Assembly (NCBI GenBank): GCA_030386875.1
Contig: CM059578.1
Coordinates: 20,073,009 to 20,137,008, forward strand
Length of the DNA stretch: 64,000 bases
Source: Morinoia aosen
Lineage: Eukaryota; Arthropoda; Malacostraca; Amphipoda; Talitridae
Reading direction: 5' to 3'
Position 1 is the stretch's first letter, and each line of letters begins with the position of its first letter. Under the pieces are notes generated by a model. It saw only the letters and a list, made by a program, of their open reading frames with translations. It ran no database searches and was not told the DNA's origin. Below, one piece after another: positions 23,833-36,053 of the stretch. A program made the translations under genes and the position numbers.

Positions 23833-24001
23833 CAATCCCGGCAAGAGAAAAAACGGAGTTTTCATCAGAAATTTCCGTTACATAGATTTAACGTTCAAAC
23901 ATTTTAATACATTAATGTTACTTTCCAGAGGAAGCATAGAAAGAACACCAATTACATTTATGCGCATATAATTTTTAAGAGCAACAAAGTAAGGAAGGAC
24001 A

Positions 24002-24690
24002 TTAGAGGTGACCTCTCCTAATTAAGTCGGCAAGCTTGCTACGTTGCTGGCGAGCTGCCTGTCGCCTAGGCCGTGCAGCTGCCTCAATTTCAGGTTCTTC
24101 GGAAGTTTCCGAGGAGTCTGATTCAGAAGAATAATGCTGATCTCTATGGCGTTCAATAGAAAAGGAACTACCCTCACGAGCAAAGGAACTCCCGGGATGG
24201 TCGAAAGAAGGATGCAACTCCCCACTCGAGCCCCCCTCTGCGCTTTCCCACCCCTCCTCTGAAGCAGTATCAGAAGCAGCTAACTCCAGGAGGTAAAGTA
24301 AGGAAATTTCAACGGCAGACTCTGAGTTATCAGCCTTGATAATTTTAACAACCCGGACCTTGCCATCGCGTCCAGGAAGCAGCGCGATGATACGGCCTAA
24401 GGTCCAAAACGGTCTAGGTTTTATGGGATGCCTTAATAAGAAAACCTGACGTACAGACAGGAATTTATTATTAAGAGGTAAAGATTTAAGAGGGTATGGA
24501 CCTCTTAGGGTGATTAAGTACTGTGAGTACCAGAGCTCCCTAAACTTGGCCACCATGACGTCGCGCCTGCTCTTGACGTTCATGATGATGCTCTTGACGT
24601 TCTTGATGCTCTTGACGTTCATCGTCCTCGGTTTTTAAGTCAGGGACCTCATCGGAAAGGATTAAAGAGTTAGAAGTAGGGTGAAGTTTA
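24002..24690 (-). pseudogene. BEL/Pao integrase C-terminal domain (DUF5641-like)
   Basis: The end of the BEL polyprotein. Blocks RELWYSQYLITLRGP, RPFWTLGRIIALLPGRDGKVRVVKI match the conserved BEL ending (W-x-rw-x-eYL..., pG-DG-vRvv), followed by an acidic/Ser-rich tail and a basic end. Upstream, 24625-24700 is still in coding continuity (PIMHIQFLKLHP...) once the solo LTR at 24709-25145 is removed. A small tandem repeat of caagagcat-like codons gives repeated NVKS. It belongs to the same polyprotein as 25141-27077. Confidence 0.8.
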
Positions 24691-24708
24691 AGGAATTGAA
24701 TATGCATG

Positions 24709-25145
24709 TATTATAGATTTTAGTAGTCCTGCACTAGAGCACAGTATAGGTTAAACAACACTGGGTTCCACATAGACACAACACAGTAATAGTGCTGACA
24801 TGAATAGACAACGGCAATGACACATCACACAAGGTAAATAATCCACTCACCTCTTAGATACCCGACAACTTAGATACTCAAATATCAGACATGTGGCCAG
24901 CGAGAGTAAAGCGGAGATAGCTTGAAATATATAGAAAAGAGTAGAATAGAATTAGTAGTAGGTAGTTAGAGAATAACTTAGAGGTAGTACTTAGCCGTCC
25001 GAGATACTCTATATTTACACTTGCAGGCAGCATGAACTCTTTAGCTGGCTACGACCAATCGGAAACTGGTTGCGAGTGTTGCTCTCACGAGCGTTGCCAA
25101 CTTTAGGTCTCTCTAACTAGAACTTACACTACTCGCTATATTACA
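24709..25145 (-). mobile_element. solo LTR inside BEL integrase
   Basis: A 437-bp block interrupting the integrase coding sequence, flanked on both sides by the same 5 bp, gcatg (24704-24708 and 25146-25150). On the minus strand it reads TGTAATATAG at the start and ends CTATAATA, followed by catgc; its ends are nearly inverted copies. Deleting it and one gcatg restores the BEL frame. This is typical of a solo LTR left after recombination. The parent family is not otherwise seen in the window. Confidence 0.75.
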
Positions 25146-25891
25146 GCATGATAGGCAAAATAGTGTCCCCCGTCTCTGTGTAGGAAAGAGGACGTCGATT
25201 AAGATTTAGAGTGATATCAGAAATGGCAGTACAAAAGGTAGAGTAAGGGTATGTGCTACGGCCAAAGAGTTTGTACAAACTTTCCTTGATGGATTTAAAC
25301 AAGCGTTCCCAGATCGCACCAAATTGTGGACTATAGATTGGGATAGTTTTGAATTTAATGTTAAAAGTGCGGAAACGTTCTTCATACAAGGAAGAAGTTA
25401 AAACTTCTTCCAAAAAGGTCAGAAGCAGCTACGAAAGTTTTAGCATTATCTGAGTAAACGGTGTTAGGCACACCCTTTTCGTTCGTGAAGCGAATAAAGG
25501 CGAAACAGAATTCCTCCAGCGTCATGGAAGGAAGAAGTTCTAAATGAATTGCTCTAGTTTGGAAACACGTAAATATTAAAAGATACACTTTTTTATGGCC
25601 AAACGGATCTAACACCCAGAAATGAGCTGAAAAGTCCATTCCTGTGGTAGCGAAAGGCCTCACAAAATTAGTCTGACTGTCTGGCAAAGCAGGCGGGTCA
25701 GGATAAGAGAAAGCCTTAGCGTTCACCCGCTTGCATACTATGCATTTGGATAGAACGCCACGCACAGTACGCTTACAGCGAGGTATCAAATAACCGTCCA
25801 TTTTAAGTTTTTGCACGGTCGATTCAACACCCTGATGATCAAGAGTTTTATGGGTATGCAAGGTCATAGAGCGCGGCAACTTCAGATACAA
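25141..25891 (-). pseudogene. BEL/Pao integrase, zinc-binding and catalytic parts
   Basis: 25891-25382 encodes the zinc-binding region (HTHKTLDHQGVEST... CKRTVRGVLSKCIVCKRV) and the start of the catalytic core: TTGMDFSAHF, FTCFQTRAIHLELLPSMTLE, NTVYSDNAKTF. After a frameshift, 25413-25141 supplies the rest, with IPIYSPQFGAIWERLFKSIKE (containing the catalytic Glu of the D,D35E core) and LNRRPLSY. The integrase would insert the DNA copy into host chromosomes. The break near 25400 and the solo LTR at 25145 make it inactive. Confidence 0.85.
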
Positions 25892-27077
25892 TTTTTCTAC
25901 GTGTTTTACACGACGATTCCAACTCCTTCACAGACAGAGAAAGAAGATCAGTAGAAGAGTTATAGTCATACCCTAGCACTCGGGAGTGCACTTCGGCACT
26001 ACATAGAGCAGGGTCAATTTGGGAAAGAAGTTCAGAATTATTGGACTTCCATTTGCGCAACGGAAATCCACTCTCCTCAAATGCACTATTGGCGCTTCGA
26101 AATGTGCTGAGCACTAGTTCAGGACTCTCAGTCGTAAATACTAAATTATCGACGTACAGCTTATTCGCCATAACGTCTCTAACTGTCAAATCAGTAATAG
26201 TTTGAGCGTGCAATTTGAGCAGATAGTTAAGAATATAAGGTGATGCAACAAACCCGAACAACAGAGTAGTGTAACGGTAATACAAGAATTTGCAATCCTT
26301 GTAAAGGACAAAGCTGAACTGATTACGGTCAAAATCACAAGTAAGTTTCACCTGCAAGAAAGCTTTAAAAATGTCAGAAAGAACCACTACGGTATTTGCA
26401 CGGAAATAGACCAAAAGTCCTAACAGATTATTCAGCAGATTAAGGCCTACATACGAGGCTTCGTTCAGACTGGGCAAACCAACGACTTTCAACGAGCAAG
26501 TAAAAACGGGTCGGATTTTGGAAGTTTCAACATGCGTTCTAATAACGGGCCTATGCGGAATCCATTTATGCGCCCGCACATCTATCCTTTTGATAGATGC
26601 AATCGGTTCTATGATCCCCAATTCAAGCTGCTCACGGAAGACGTCGTTATAGGCACTCTCTATCCCCTTTTGGGCATTGTCATTCGCTACTTTACGAGCA
26701 AGATATCTTGCTAATACGAAATTGTTAGGCACTCTAGCCAAAAGTTGGCGATTCCAGGGCAACTGGACAGAATATCTACCTTCTTCAAGTTTAACACTAT
26801 CTTTAAAATCTTCCAATTCCCTATCATTTTCTTCCTCCTTAGAGGGTATACCCATAAGCTCAAGGTCAAGCAGCTGATCAAGTCCAGTCTGCACTACACA
26901 CTGCTCAGGAACATCTAATAATGATGTACATACTTTTGGAGTTTCAAAAATGTTAGCAAGAACATTACGGAAACGATTTTCGTCTAACTTACATTTGGCA
27001 ACTTTCCTTTTCATGCTATCATACTCGGTCGCGGTCGGACGTGCGGGGAAATGGGGCGGTAATTGTTGAAAATGCAA
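25848..27077 (-). pseudogene. BEL/Pao reverse transcriptase, RNase H deleted
   Basis: Open for 409 residues. It has the BEL-type motifs HRPVIRTHVETSKIRPVF, LNEASYVGLNLLNNLLGLL, VVLSDIFKAFLQVKL, LLFGFVASPYILN and the catalytic YVDN in place of YVDD, which is usual for this superfamily, then FPLRKWKSNN. After VSEVAALYDLA, where the family continues with DPLG and RNase H, the sequence jumps into the integrase zinc-binding region in another frame within about 40 bases. The RNase H domain is therefore deleted. The N-terminal end borders the LINE insertion near 27095. Confidence 0.85.
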
Positions 27078-27109
27078 GGGGGAAATAACCTAGCCATGCG
27101 TAAAAATTA

Positions 27110-28510
27110 TACTATCAGTGAATGTGTTTGTTACCTGTGGAACTGCGAAAGGGAAAAAATAACTTTTGTCTTATTTCTGCTTAAATCAGTGCACTTTAAA
27201 TAAAAAGCCAACAAAGCAGTGCTGGCAAGGGTTGTGAAATGGTGTGCTCAGCCTGGTCTCGAACGATAGGCCTGAGTGAAGTGTGAAGTGGCCTTGTTCC
27301 CTCAGTCTCCCCTCGCCGAGCCCGCACCCCCCCCCCTTTCCGAGCCCGCACCTCCCCCCCCCCTTTCCCGTACACCTGCTTCCCGTCTTCTGACCGTTCA
27401 GAGCATAGCATGGCAAATCCTGAACTTTTTCCGCTTCAAGCAACCAAAGAAATTACGTTTGTTTTGATCAATTTTTGGCAATGTCAAACCTCTGAGTTTC
27501 AGTTTTTGTTCACTTCCTACGTGGCCGAGACGGCAAATGTGCACGAAAGAATTATTGTGTTTCGTTTGTTACAATAGAACATGGATGTTGAAAAATTTCT
27601 AATGCACACAATCAATTATTGATTCACCAAATTAGCTTACATTATTATCATGTTCTTTTGATGGACAATTTTGGTTAACTAGTGACGTTAAATGTGAGAA
27701 GGTTAAAAAACTTCTTCTCTGAAGGAACTTTTAAATTTAAAAATTGGAAAAACTTGACCCAGCAACTTTCGGAAATAATTTGCCATGTTAAAAAAAAATA
27801 GAAAAAAATAGAAAGTGTACTCTGGTAATTTCGCATCTTTTGGGAAAATAACAGTGACCATCATTCGTGAACTATTTCTATGTTACAATAGAGCATGAAT
27901 GTTGAAAAATCTCTAACGCACACAATTAATTTCTGATTCACCAAATTGGCTTACATTATTATCTTGTCTTTTTTATGGAAAATGTTGGTTAACTAGTGAC
28001 GTAAAACCTGAGAAGGATAAAAAACTTTTTCATCTTCGGTTTCTCTCATCTGTTATTGCAAAAAAAAACATCATGTTGAGTGAATATGACGCTACCTGTG
28101 AAACTGCGAAAAGAAAAAAAATAACTTTTGTCTTATTTCTGCTTAAAACAGTGCAATTTAAATACGAAGCTAACAAAGCAGTGCTAGCAACACGAAGGAA
28201 ATGGTGTGCTCAGCCCAGTCTCGACCTATGGGCCTGTCTGTCTGTCTGTCTGAAGTGTCCTTGTCCCCTCAATCAATCACCCCTCACCGAACCCGTTCAC
28301 TCCCTCCCCCTCTTCCCGTACCCCTGCCTCCCGTCTCTCTGACTGTTCAGAGCATGGCAAATCCTGATGAACTTTTTCGCTCCAAGCAACCAGAGAAATT
28401 ACGTTGATTTGATAAATTTTTGGTAATGTCTAACATCTCAGTGAAGTTTTTGTTCACTTCCTACGTGGCCAAGACGAAAAATGTGCACGGAAGAATTATT
28501 GTGTTTCGTA
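27110..28510 (+). repeat. duplicated blocks in the LINE 5' leader
   Basis: Block B (about 430 bp: acctgtggaactgcgaaa... to about 27560) recurs at about 28085-28500. Block A (about 140 bp: gttgaaaaatttctaatgca...) occurs at about 27593-27720 and 27898-28030. The order is B-A-A-B. Block B contains long C-rich tracts (27325-27370). Confidence 0.8.
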
Positions 28511-28573
28511 CCTCCGTTTCCCTACTGACACCGAATAGTTTAAAACATCATAGCTATACAATTACAACGCACG

Positions 28574-30964
28574 ATGCATCACTACGAGACTCGCTCCGCA
28601 TGCCGGAAAGTGCCGTTCTCTGCACAAATGTTGCCCTACACAACATCCCGAAAAAATGGTTCTCTCAGGGGCAAAAATACGACTTTACCAAGCAAAGTGC
28701 CTGCAAGTAGGGGACCTACATCCTCTCACGCACAAGATTCTAATGCTCAAAAGACGGGAGACTTGTTAACAGCTGCCAGTAACCCCGTCAAAGAATGTGT
28801 GTTACCTTCCGAAGCAACGTCAGTGAAGACTTTGCAACCAATATCGCCGGATGAGGGAAAACATATCTGCCAAACCTCCAGCAATCATTTAAAGGTTCGA
28901 AGCAGTGAAGTCTCAGCCGCAGCACCACAACCACCTGCTCCTCATCTGAACAAGCAAAACAGCGTGCCAGCTCCCCAGCTCTGCGTCTACAACAACGCTC
29001 CGAACTGTCCGCCAGCGGCGGGGACACAAACACCATCCTCATCAGTGGTACAAGAAAAAATAGTTTTTACTAATAAGGACATTTCAAGTGAGGTAGACTT
29101 TTCTCATTCTCCAGATAATATGTTCGATAATTTTCGCGCACAAACCGATACTGGCAGTAAATTACCCCAGAGCGTAAGCTGTGAAAACAAAATAAAATTT
29201 CCAGTACAGAGCAATAAAAATAACACTGTTGCTTCTTTTAATGGCTACTTGCACCCGCTTCAAATAACAAGCTCTCAAAAAATTCATGAAATTATTCACA
29301 ATTTGTCTCTAACAACAGCGTTTTTCAATAAATCCCTAAGATAACGTGAGCCTCCTAGCCCGTCGTCGATTTTCTCTACAGTATCAAACATTCAGAACCT
29401 AACCGAACAGCTTTTTGCTTTAAATTCACATATAAGTTTTCAAGACCTTGCACCTGTGGTGCCTGCTAGTATCTCTTGTGAAATCGACTCCAATTGTCGA
29501 GAACCTTACGACACTTTGCTGCTAGGTGATAATATCCTGAGCACGATCAGAAGAAAGGACATCGATCGCTCGTGCTGGATCAAAACTGTTCCATCAGGGC
29601 GCTTCGATGACCTTCTCCATACTGTAAATTGCATGCCTAGATTTAAAAATTATATACTAAGTTTTGATGGTCTCTGCCACTCGCCCTCAAACCTTGCTCG
29701 AATCAAACAACAAATTGTAAGAAAGTACGCACTTTCTCGTATTTATATTGCCAATGCTTGCAGTGCAAACGAATTCAACAAAGCGAGGCATTTTTGCAAA
29801 AACCTGGGTTTAAACTTGATTCAATTTCAAACTTACCCAGAAAATGAAAATGGTGACGCACTCAATAACTTTCAATGGCCTCGGACCCAGGAAGAGAACT
29901 TCTGTTTTCTTCAACAACTTGCAATGAAATCAACATTGCGAATCACCGTGCCATATTGTCCTCGTTTCAACAAATGTCAAGCAATAAATGGAATTGTAGA
30001 TCATTCCAATGAATCGAAAAATTCACGGAATGAGACAAATAGTCTCACATTAGACTTTCAAAAAGAATATAAGCCTATGCACATCACTGCACATGGTACA
30101 CCAAATCCTTCAAAATTGATTGCGTCATCAAGCAGAGGTCTGAGTAACTCACTCACCCACAGCATGAGGAACGTAAACAAGCCTGAGCCTTTCCCTGATT
30201 CGATCTCAGACAAATATAATGTCAGTACGTAAAATAAATTTGCGTTACTTGCAACAGACACAAATAGTGATTGCGACATGCCCTCCTTTTCAACCAATTC
30301 TCAACTTTCCAGTGAGTACGCAGGAACCAAGGAAAGTCAAGCGAATACCGATATTCAAAACTATTCCAAAGAAAATCAAATTATTCAAAAAAAATCTGAT
30401 GCCTCTGCCGGGCCTCCGTCGAACGACCAAACTAATACTGCTACCGAAAAATCAACAGTGAATCAAATCTGCACACGCGTTGCACACACACTAGACGACT
30501 TGAAACGATCGCTCAAATTGGAGCCTGCTTACACTGTAGGTGACGGACACTGTCTCCTCCACGCCGTAACGACGCAGCTTGCTTCACAACAAAAATCGAA
30601 ATGGAATTATATATCTCTGAAAAAAGCCATCAAAACTGAGAGCTCCAGAAACAAGGACCAGTATGCAAAATTCGTTGACAAGAACAGTGGCAGTTTCGAA
30701 CAACTCATCGATAAATACATCGATAGAAAAGTCTTCGACCACGCAGTTGGAGACCTCATACCCCAAATGCTTTCTAATGTAACGAGAACACCAATTCACG
30801 TATTTTATGAAAGAGACAATGGGATTTGGAAGACGACAATCTCCCCTACATCAAATGCTCTGATAAACTGTCCTCCGGTAAACATACACCGGAAAAAGGA
30901 CCACTATAGCGCCCTCTTGAAAATGCGTGATGAAAATCGTGTTGCTCCATCCCCCATTTTGTGA
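28574..30964 (+). pseudogene. LINE N-terminal polyprotein part: SGNH-like domain then OTU protease domain
   Basis: It starts with an ATG at 28574. A low-complexity Ser/Pro/Gln-rich region comes first. From 29456 there is an SGNH/GDSL-like hydrolase fold: TLLLGDNILSTIRRKDIDRS, then a Gly-less PSGRFDDLLHTV and ILSFDG. The block-I Ser of GDS is Asn here, so esterase activity is doubtful. From about 30480 there is an OTU cysteine protease domain: YTVGDGHCLLHAV with Asp and Cys, and RKKDHYSALL with the His, spaced as in OTU deubiquitinases. All three catalytic residues are present. In-frame TAA codons stand at 29342 and 30230 and a TGA at 30962; no frameshift is needed. Esterase-type ORF1 domains are known in CR1-like elements; OTU domains are rarer in LINEs. 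Confidence 0.8.
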
Positions 30965-33928
30965 CTAAATAACAGTGATCAAATTGAATATGAAGCTGAA
31001 ATCACAAACAATGAACGCGGCAATAAAGACCTAGAGACGAATACTAAATGCCCTGCTAGACCTAAAAAATGCAATAACTCCACTAAAGATCTGCCTATTG
31101 AGGTGAATAATATCAAAATATTGCACATAAATGCTCGCAGCCTCAATGGTAAAATGGATGACGTACGAGTAATGTTGATCACTAACGATATCGATATTTT
31201 ATGCGTATCTGAAACATGGTTCGATTCACGAGTCGAAAGCTCATATCTCAGCATTACCGGGTACAAATTGTACCGTTATGACGGAGTCAAGAGTAAGAGA
31301 GGTAGCAGTTCATGCATTTTCATCAAAGATGTCTACTCTACATCCTTAGTTCCGATAAAAGAAAAATGCGAAGACATAGAAATGGTTTGGCTCAATGTTC
31401 AAGTAAACAAACACAAGTCTTCCATTATCGGCAGTCTTTACAGACATCCGTCAGCATCTCTTCGTCCAACATAAGATTTCATTGAAAATACGCTTAGATC
31501 AATCTCTGCAGCCAAAAAATCTTTCTATTTTTTCGGAGATTTTAACGTGGATCTGACAAATAAAAACAATCAGCTAAGCAAGATGCTGCACAGACTTAAT
31601 CTTTCTCAAATGGTCCAAGAACCAACGCGAATTACCAACACTTCTAAAACTCTTCTTGACCTAGCAATTACCAACAATCCCCAAGCAGTACTCAGCACAG
31701 AAATCTTACCGTCCTTTTCTGATCACCATTCGGTAGAATGTCAAATCAATATTGCAAAAGAGAAACAGAAATCTAGTTACATTACATATCGCATGAAAAA
31801 CCACTACTCCCCTGAAATATTTCAAGAAAAGCTATTAGACAGATGGAGTGAATTTCAAGGCATGGAAAACACCGATGATGTCAATCTACAAGTTTCGCTT
31901 TTCAACGAAAATTTCGTATCAGCTCTTAACGAATGCGCACCTTTCACTACGAAGAAAGTTAAGCCAAGAATTTCTAAATGGATAACAGATGAGATAAAAC
32001 ATTTGAGCAGAGCTAAAAGAAATTTGCAGCGTGAGTACAAACTGAATAAATCAGACAGTACGCGTCGAAAATTATATGAAGATCATAAGAAGATCCTACG
32101 AAGAAAAGTTAAGGAAGCAAAACGGGACTACTTTCACAAAGAACTCTTGGCGGCAAAACAAAACCCTAAAAGAACTTGGGAAATCATTAGAGAAGCTGCT
32201 CAGTATAAAAATTCAGACTGCAAAAGCACTTTCGACAACCCCTCAGAAATGGCGAGTGACTTTAACACTTTCTTCTCAAAAGTTGGCGAAGATGTTTTTA
32301 ATGAAGTATCCAGGACAGTTTCAGACACATCTACAGAGGCAAATCTGAGCGATGTTTCATCCCCAAATAGTAGCAACAAGTGGAGACCAAAGCCAGTTAG
32401 CGTCATAGAGATACGAAAAATCTCATACTCACTAAAGAATACTAAAGCGACTGGACATGATGGCATAAGCCTCCAACATATTAAAGACAGCTTTCCTGTC
32501 ACAGCACCCTTTATTCGCTTGATAATAAATACATCTATAGTCACAAACAAGTTTCCCGATCAATGGAAACTATCCCTAATTAAGCCATTACATAAATCTG
32601 GTGATATCGACATAGCGTCAAACTACAGACCAATCAGTCTCCTGCCTGTTATGTCCAAAATATTAGAAAAAGTAATAACAAACCAGCTCTCGTCTTACAT
32701 AGACGAGTCACATCTACTGCATCGCAATCAATATGCTTACAGGAGGAATACCAGTACTCAGGACGCCCTGTTAAACATAACAGAAAAAATTCACAATGAT
32801 ATTGACCAAAAAAAATTAACTCTCTTACTATTGCTTGATCTCTCCAAAGCTTTCGACAGTGTTGAGCATAAGAAACTTCTACAAAAAATTTCAAACCTCA
32901 GAATAGACACTCAGTGGTTTGAAAGCTACCTACGAAACCGCTCTCATGCAGTCTGCTTGAACAACAAAATGTCATCATTCATACCAAATAACTTTGGCGT
33001 TCCTCAAGGTTCAATCATCGGCCCACTCCTATTTTCAATTTTCATCAACGATTTCCCCACCATGCCGGCAAACACAAAAATCTCAATGTATGCTGATGAC
33101 GTACAAATTGCCATGACAAGCTCAACAGCGGATTTAACAGAAACACAAGCCAATGCTGAAAACCTTCTGAGGAATCTGAAATTGTGGTATGACCATAATG
33201 GCCTCAAACCCAACGCAAGTAAAACGCAATGCATTATTTTTGGATCACAGAATGCGACTGAAAATTTACCACCATTCAAGCTAACATTTGGAGACGATAC
33301 AATTAAACCAGTCGATAAGGTTAAAAATCTGGGTGTTTGGTTTGACAAAAATATGACTTTCAATTCACACGTCGAAACAATGTGCAACAAAATTAACAGA
33401 ACCTTAATGTTCTTTCATCGTTTAAAGAACACACTTGACGAAAAATCTAGATTATTAGTGATTCAGTCTTTAGTTTTATCGCGTCTGGACTACTGCAGTC
33501 TTGTGTGGGGAGACTTACCTAAATGTCGTCAGGAAGAGTTGCAAAAATGTGTAAACTTCGCCACCAAAGTGGTATGCAAAGGAAATTTCAATAAATACGA
33601 TCATGTCACCCCTCTTTTAAGAAAACTCGACTGGATCCCAATACCGAACAGATTCATGATCCAGAAAGCTCGACGAGTATTCTCCTCTCTGTACCTCCCC
33701 CAAAAAAATGCAGAGGTGATAAAATTTTTTCCATCTAATATCCCAAACGAAAGACCAAACCGGAGGAACGATGTTTTAGTCAGTTACCGTTCATCTAACG
33801 TGGGACAAAAAGCTCTCTCAGTTTCTGGAGCTTTTTTGTGGAACAAGCTTCCCCAGCATATCAAAAACTCTAAAACTGGAAAAGAATTTAGAGTAAATGT
33901 GTCACGTCATTTTGCATCTCTGTCATAG
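30965..33928 (+). pseudogene. LINE endonuclease and reverse transcriptase, in the same frame as the upstream part
   Basis: Continues the frame of 28574-30964 directly after TGA CTA. It has no ATG before the endonuclease (KILHINARSLNGKMDDV). Endonuclease blocks: ARSLN, CVSETWFDS, GSLYRHPS, FFGDFNVDLTN and FSDHHSVE, all key residues present. One in-frame TAA lies at 31472. The reverse transcriptase follows: KSGDIDIASNYRPISLLP, LDLSKAFDSVEHKKLL, FGVPQGSIIGPLLFSIFIND, YADDVQIAM, then the thumb/C-terminal SLVLSRLDYCSLVWG and HVTPLLRKLDWIPI, as in CR1/L2-type elements. The ORF ends at 33928. The catalytic YADD is intact. It could be active only if the stops were suppressed or are recent mutations. 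Confidence 0.85.
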
Positions 33929-35335
33929 GGCCTGCAGCATCTCGGTGTGAACTTCCCATCTATCAGAAATTTTAATTTTTCCTGAAATTTCTGTTAGAAA
34001 TTTAGAAACTATTTCATTTTACGTTTGCTAAGCGATTCGTATATTCATCTTACTTATTTCTGTCGACAACAATGAGCACCACAGCCGTCAATTCAGTACA
34101 GCAGAACGAACGTTCTTTCCATAATTAGGAGTATTTCCTCACCTTTATTTTGTTATTTCTTTCTTTTTTTTTGTATTAATATTTAACGTCCGTATGACAA
34201 ATATACCATGAAATACATTTTGTGTGTACACCAATAAACAGGTTTATAGATGTGAGGGTTGTGCAAAGTTTATAATGAATTAAATTTTTGGCTAACGTTG
34301 TCTCCCTACTTCAAAATCATCCTCGAAGATGTTTTCAATCGATTTTCGGCTGAGCTGGAGGGAAAGGGGTGATTTAAGCATTGCATTTAGTCTTTTTATT
34401 TATTTTTTTTTTCGTGCGTTCAGCGCACACTAGCACTGAACTTTCGAATCGGAAAAAACTCTAAATTTCTGTAATCAAAATTATAATTTTGGATCAAGGC
34501 CTAATCTTCCTATATGTGCCAATTTTGTGAATATTCTCCACTCAGATGTGATATCCGGCCACAATGTTACTCCATTTTATCCCACGTACACATGTCCGTA
34601 TAATGCTGAAGAGTGTGTTGCTTCTTGACTATAACCTGATTTCTCTCAAAAATTTCTGTGAAGAAATTAATAAACAGCTCATTTTTATGTTTTTCGAAGT
34701 TTTCTCTTCCTTTTAGTTATTTTTTTGCGAAAAATTTCTTAGGATTACAGTGAGCTCAGCTGTCATTTTCTGTGTAGTAGATGGTAGGTTGCTTCTATCT
34801 TTTATCTTATGTATGTATTTTTTTCTAATATTTTATTTTCAATAAGTATATAAATTATTATGTGTGTGTACGTGTGTAGGTATATATATGTATCTACATA
34901 AATAGATATACATGTTTCTATTTCATTTCTTTACGCAAAAACCATTCGGTTAATAAATTTTATTGCAATAGCGAAATGATTCAAAAAAAGATCTAGCACT
35001 TCCCCAGAGGGTGTTTCTGTGAATCGGATTAATGTCATATATAATTAATGAAATAAAGTGCAATTTGAGCATATGAATCGTAGTAAATTATCTTTCTGTC
35101 CGTATGTTGTACAAGCTATGAATTTTGATATTGAATATATGTTTGTTTACCCATTTCTTCCAATATTTTGTAGATATTTGTCAATCATGAGTGGTAACCG
35201 GCTTACACTGTATCTCTATTTTATCCCATGTACCCATGTCCGCATGATGTGGTGAATATCGGGAAGATACGAAATATGTTTTTGGTGGTGATAGGGTTTT
35301 GCATATTTTTAGGGCATATTTTTCATTTCTCATTC
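33929..35335 (+). other. LINE 3' untranslated region, no gene seen
   Basis: AT-rich, no convincing protein. It contains an AATAAA at about 34233 followed by a T/G-rich stretch, a possible internal poly-A site, and a short ta/gt microsatellite at 34850-34890. Confidence 0.5.
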
Positions 35336-35339
35336 AACT

Positions 35340-35800
35340 ACCCTTGACAGAGATAGACTATTGGCAAGCCACGTGTGGTTTGTCTATTAGTACGCCTCGT
35401 ATATTTTGTCTATTAATATGCCTCGTATGGTCCATCTATTTTGTACACCTCTGATAGCTTGTCTATTAGTACACCTCGTATAGTTTGCCTGTTATTATTA
35501 TGCCTCGTATGGCTTATCTATTTGTACACCTCGGATGGTTTGTCAATTAGTACTCCTAGTAAAGAACTTTTGTTAGACTACTAGCACACCACGAATGGTT
35601 TGTCTATTAGTACGCCTCGTATATTTTGTCAATTAATACGTCTCGTATGGTCTATCTACTTGTACACCTCTGACAGTTTGTCTATTAGTACACCTCGTAT
35701 AGTTTGTCTATTATTATGCCTCGTATGGCTCATCTGGTATATGTACTGGTACACCTCGGATGGTTTGTCAATTAGTACTCCTCGTATGGAACATTTGTTT
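35340..35800 (+). repeat. tandem repeats in the LINE 3' end
   Basis: The basic unit is about 26-29 bp (variants of gtacacctcgtatagtttgt and ctattagt). Two higher-order blocks of about 217 bp, starting near 35372 and 35589, have the same order of variants, so the array grew by block duplication. Confidence 0.85.
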
Positions 35801-36053
35801 TAGGATGCCCTATATTTAAGAAACTTTTAAAAGCCAATATGTTGGCGTGTATCTCATGTGACAATTTGGAAATAAACATTTTTTCTTTTCTTTCTCTTCT
35901 TTCTTTTAGTTTTCGTTTTAGTTTTATTGTCAGAAGACAAAAAAGGTTTACCTAATTTAACATTGATATTTCTTTCAACGGAAGTTTTAAGATCATTAGT
36001 TTGCTTCTTAGTTTTAGAAGCAACAAGAGAAGATAAAGAGGAGTTGTAACATT

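Larger units (their letters stand above)
27095..35900 (+). mobile_element. non-LTR retrotransposon (CR1/L2/Daphne-like) with SGNH-like and OTU domains, inside BEL
   Basis: About 8.8 kb, inserted between the protease and reverse transcriptase regions of the BEL element, in the opposite orientation. It has a 5' leader with repeated blocks (27110-28573), one long reading frame (28574-33928), and a 3' untranslated part of about 1.95 kb ending in tandem repeats, an AATAAA at about 35870 and a T-rich stretch. The exact borders are uncertain by tens of bases, since I found no clear target duplication. The leader suggests repeated internal promoter units, as known for some LINEs, but that is inference. 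Confidence 0.75.
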
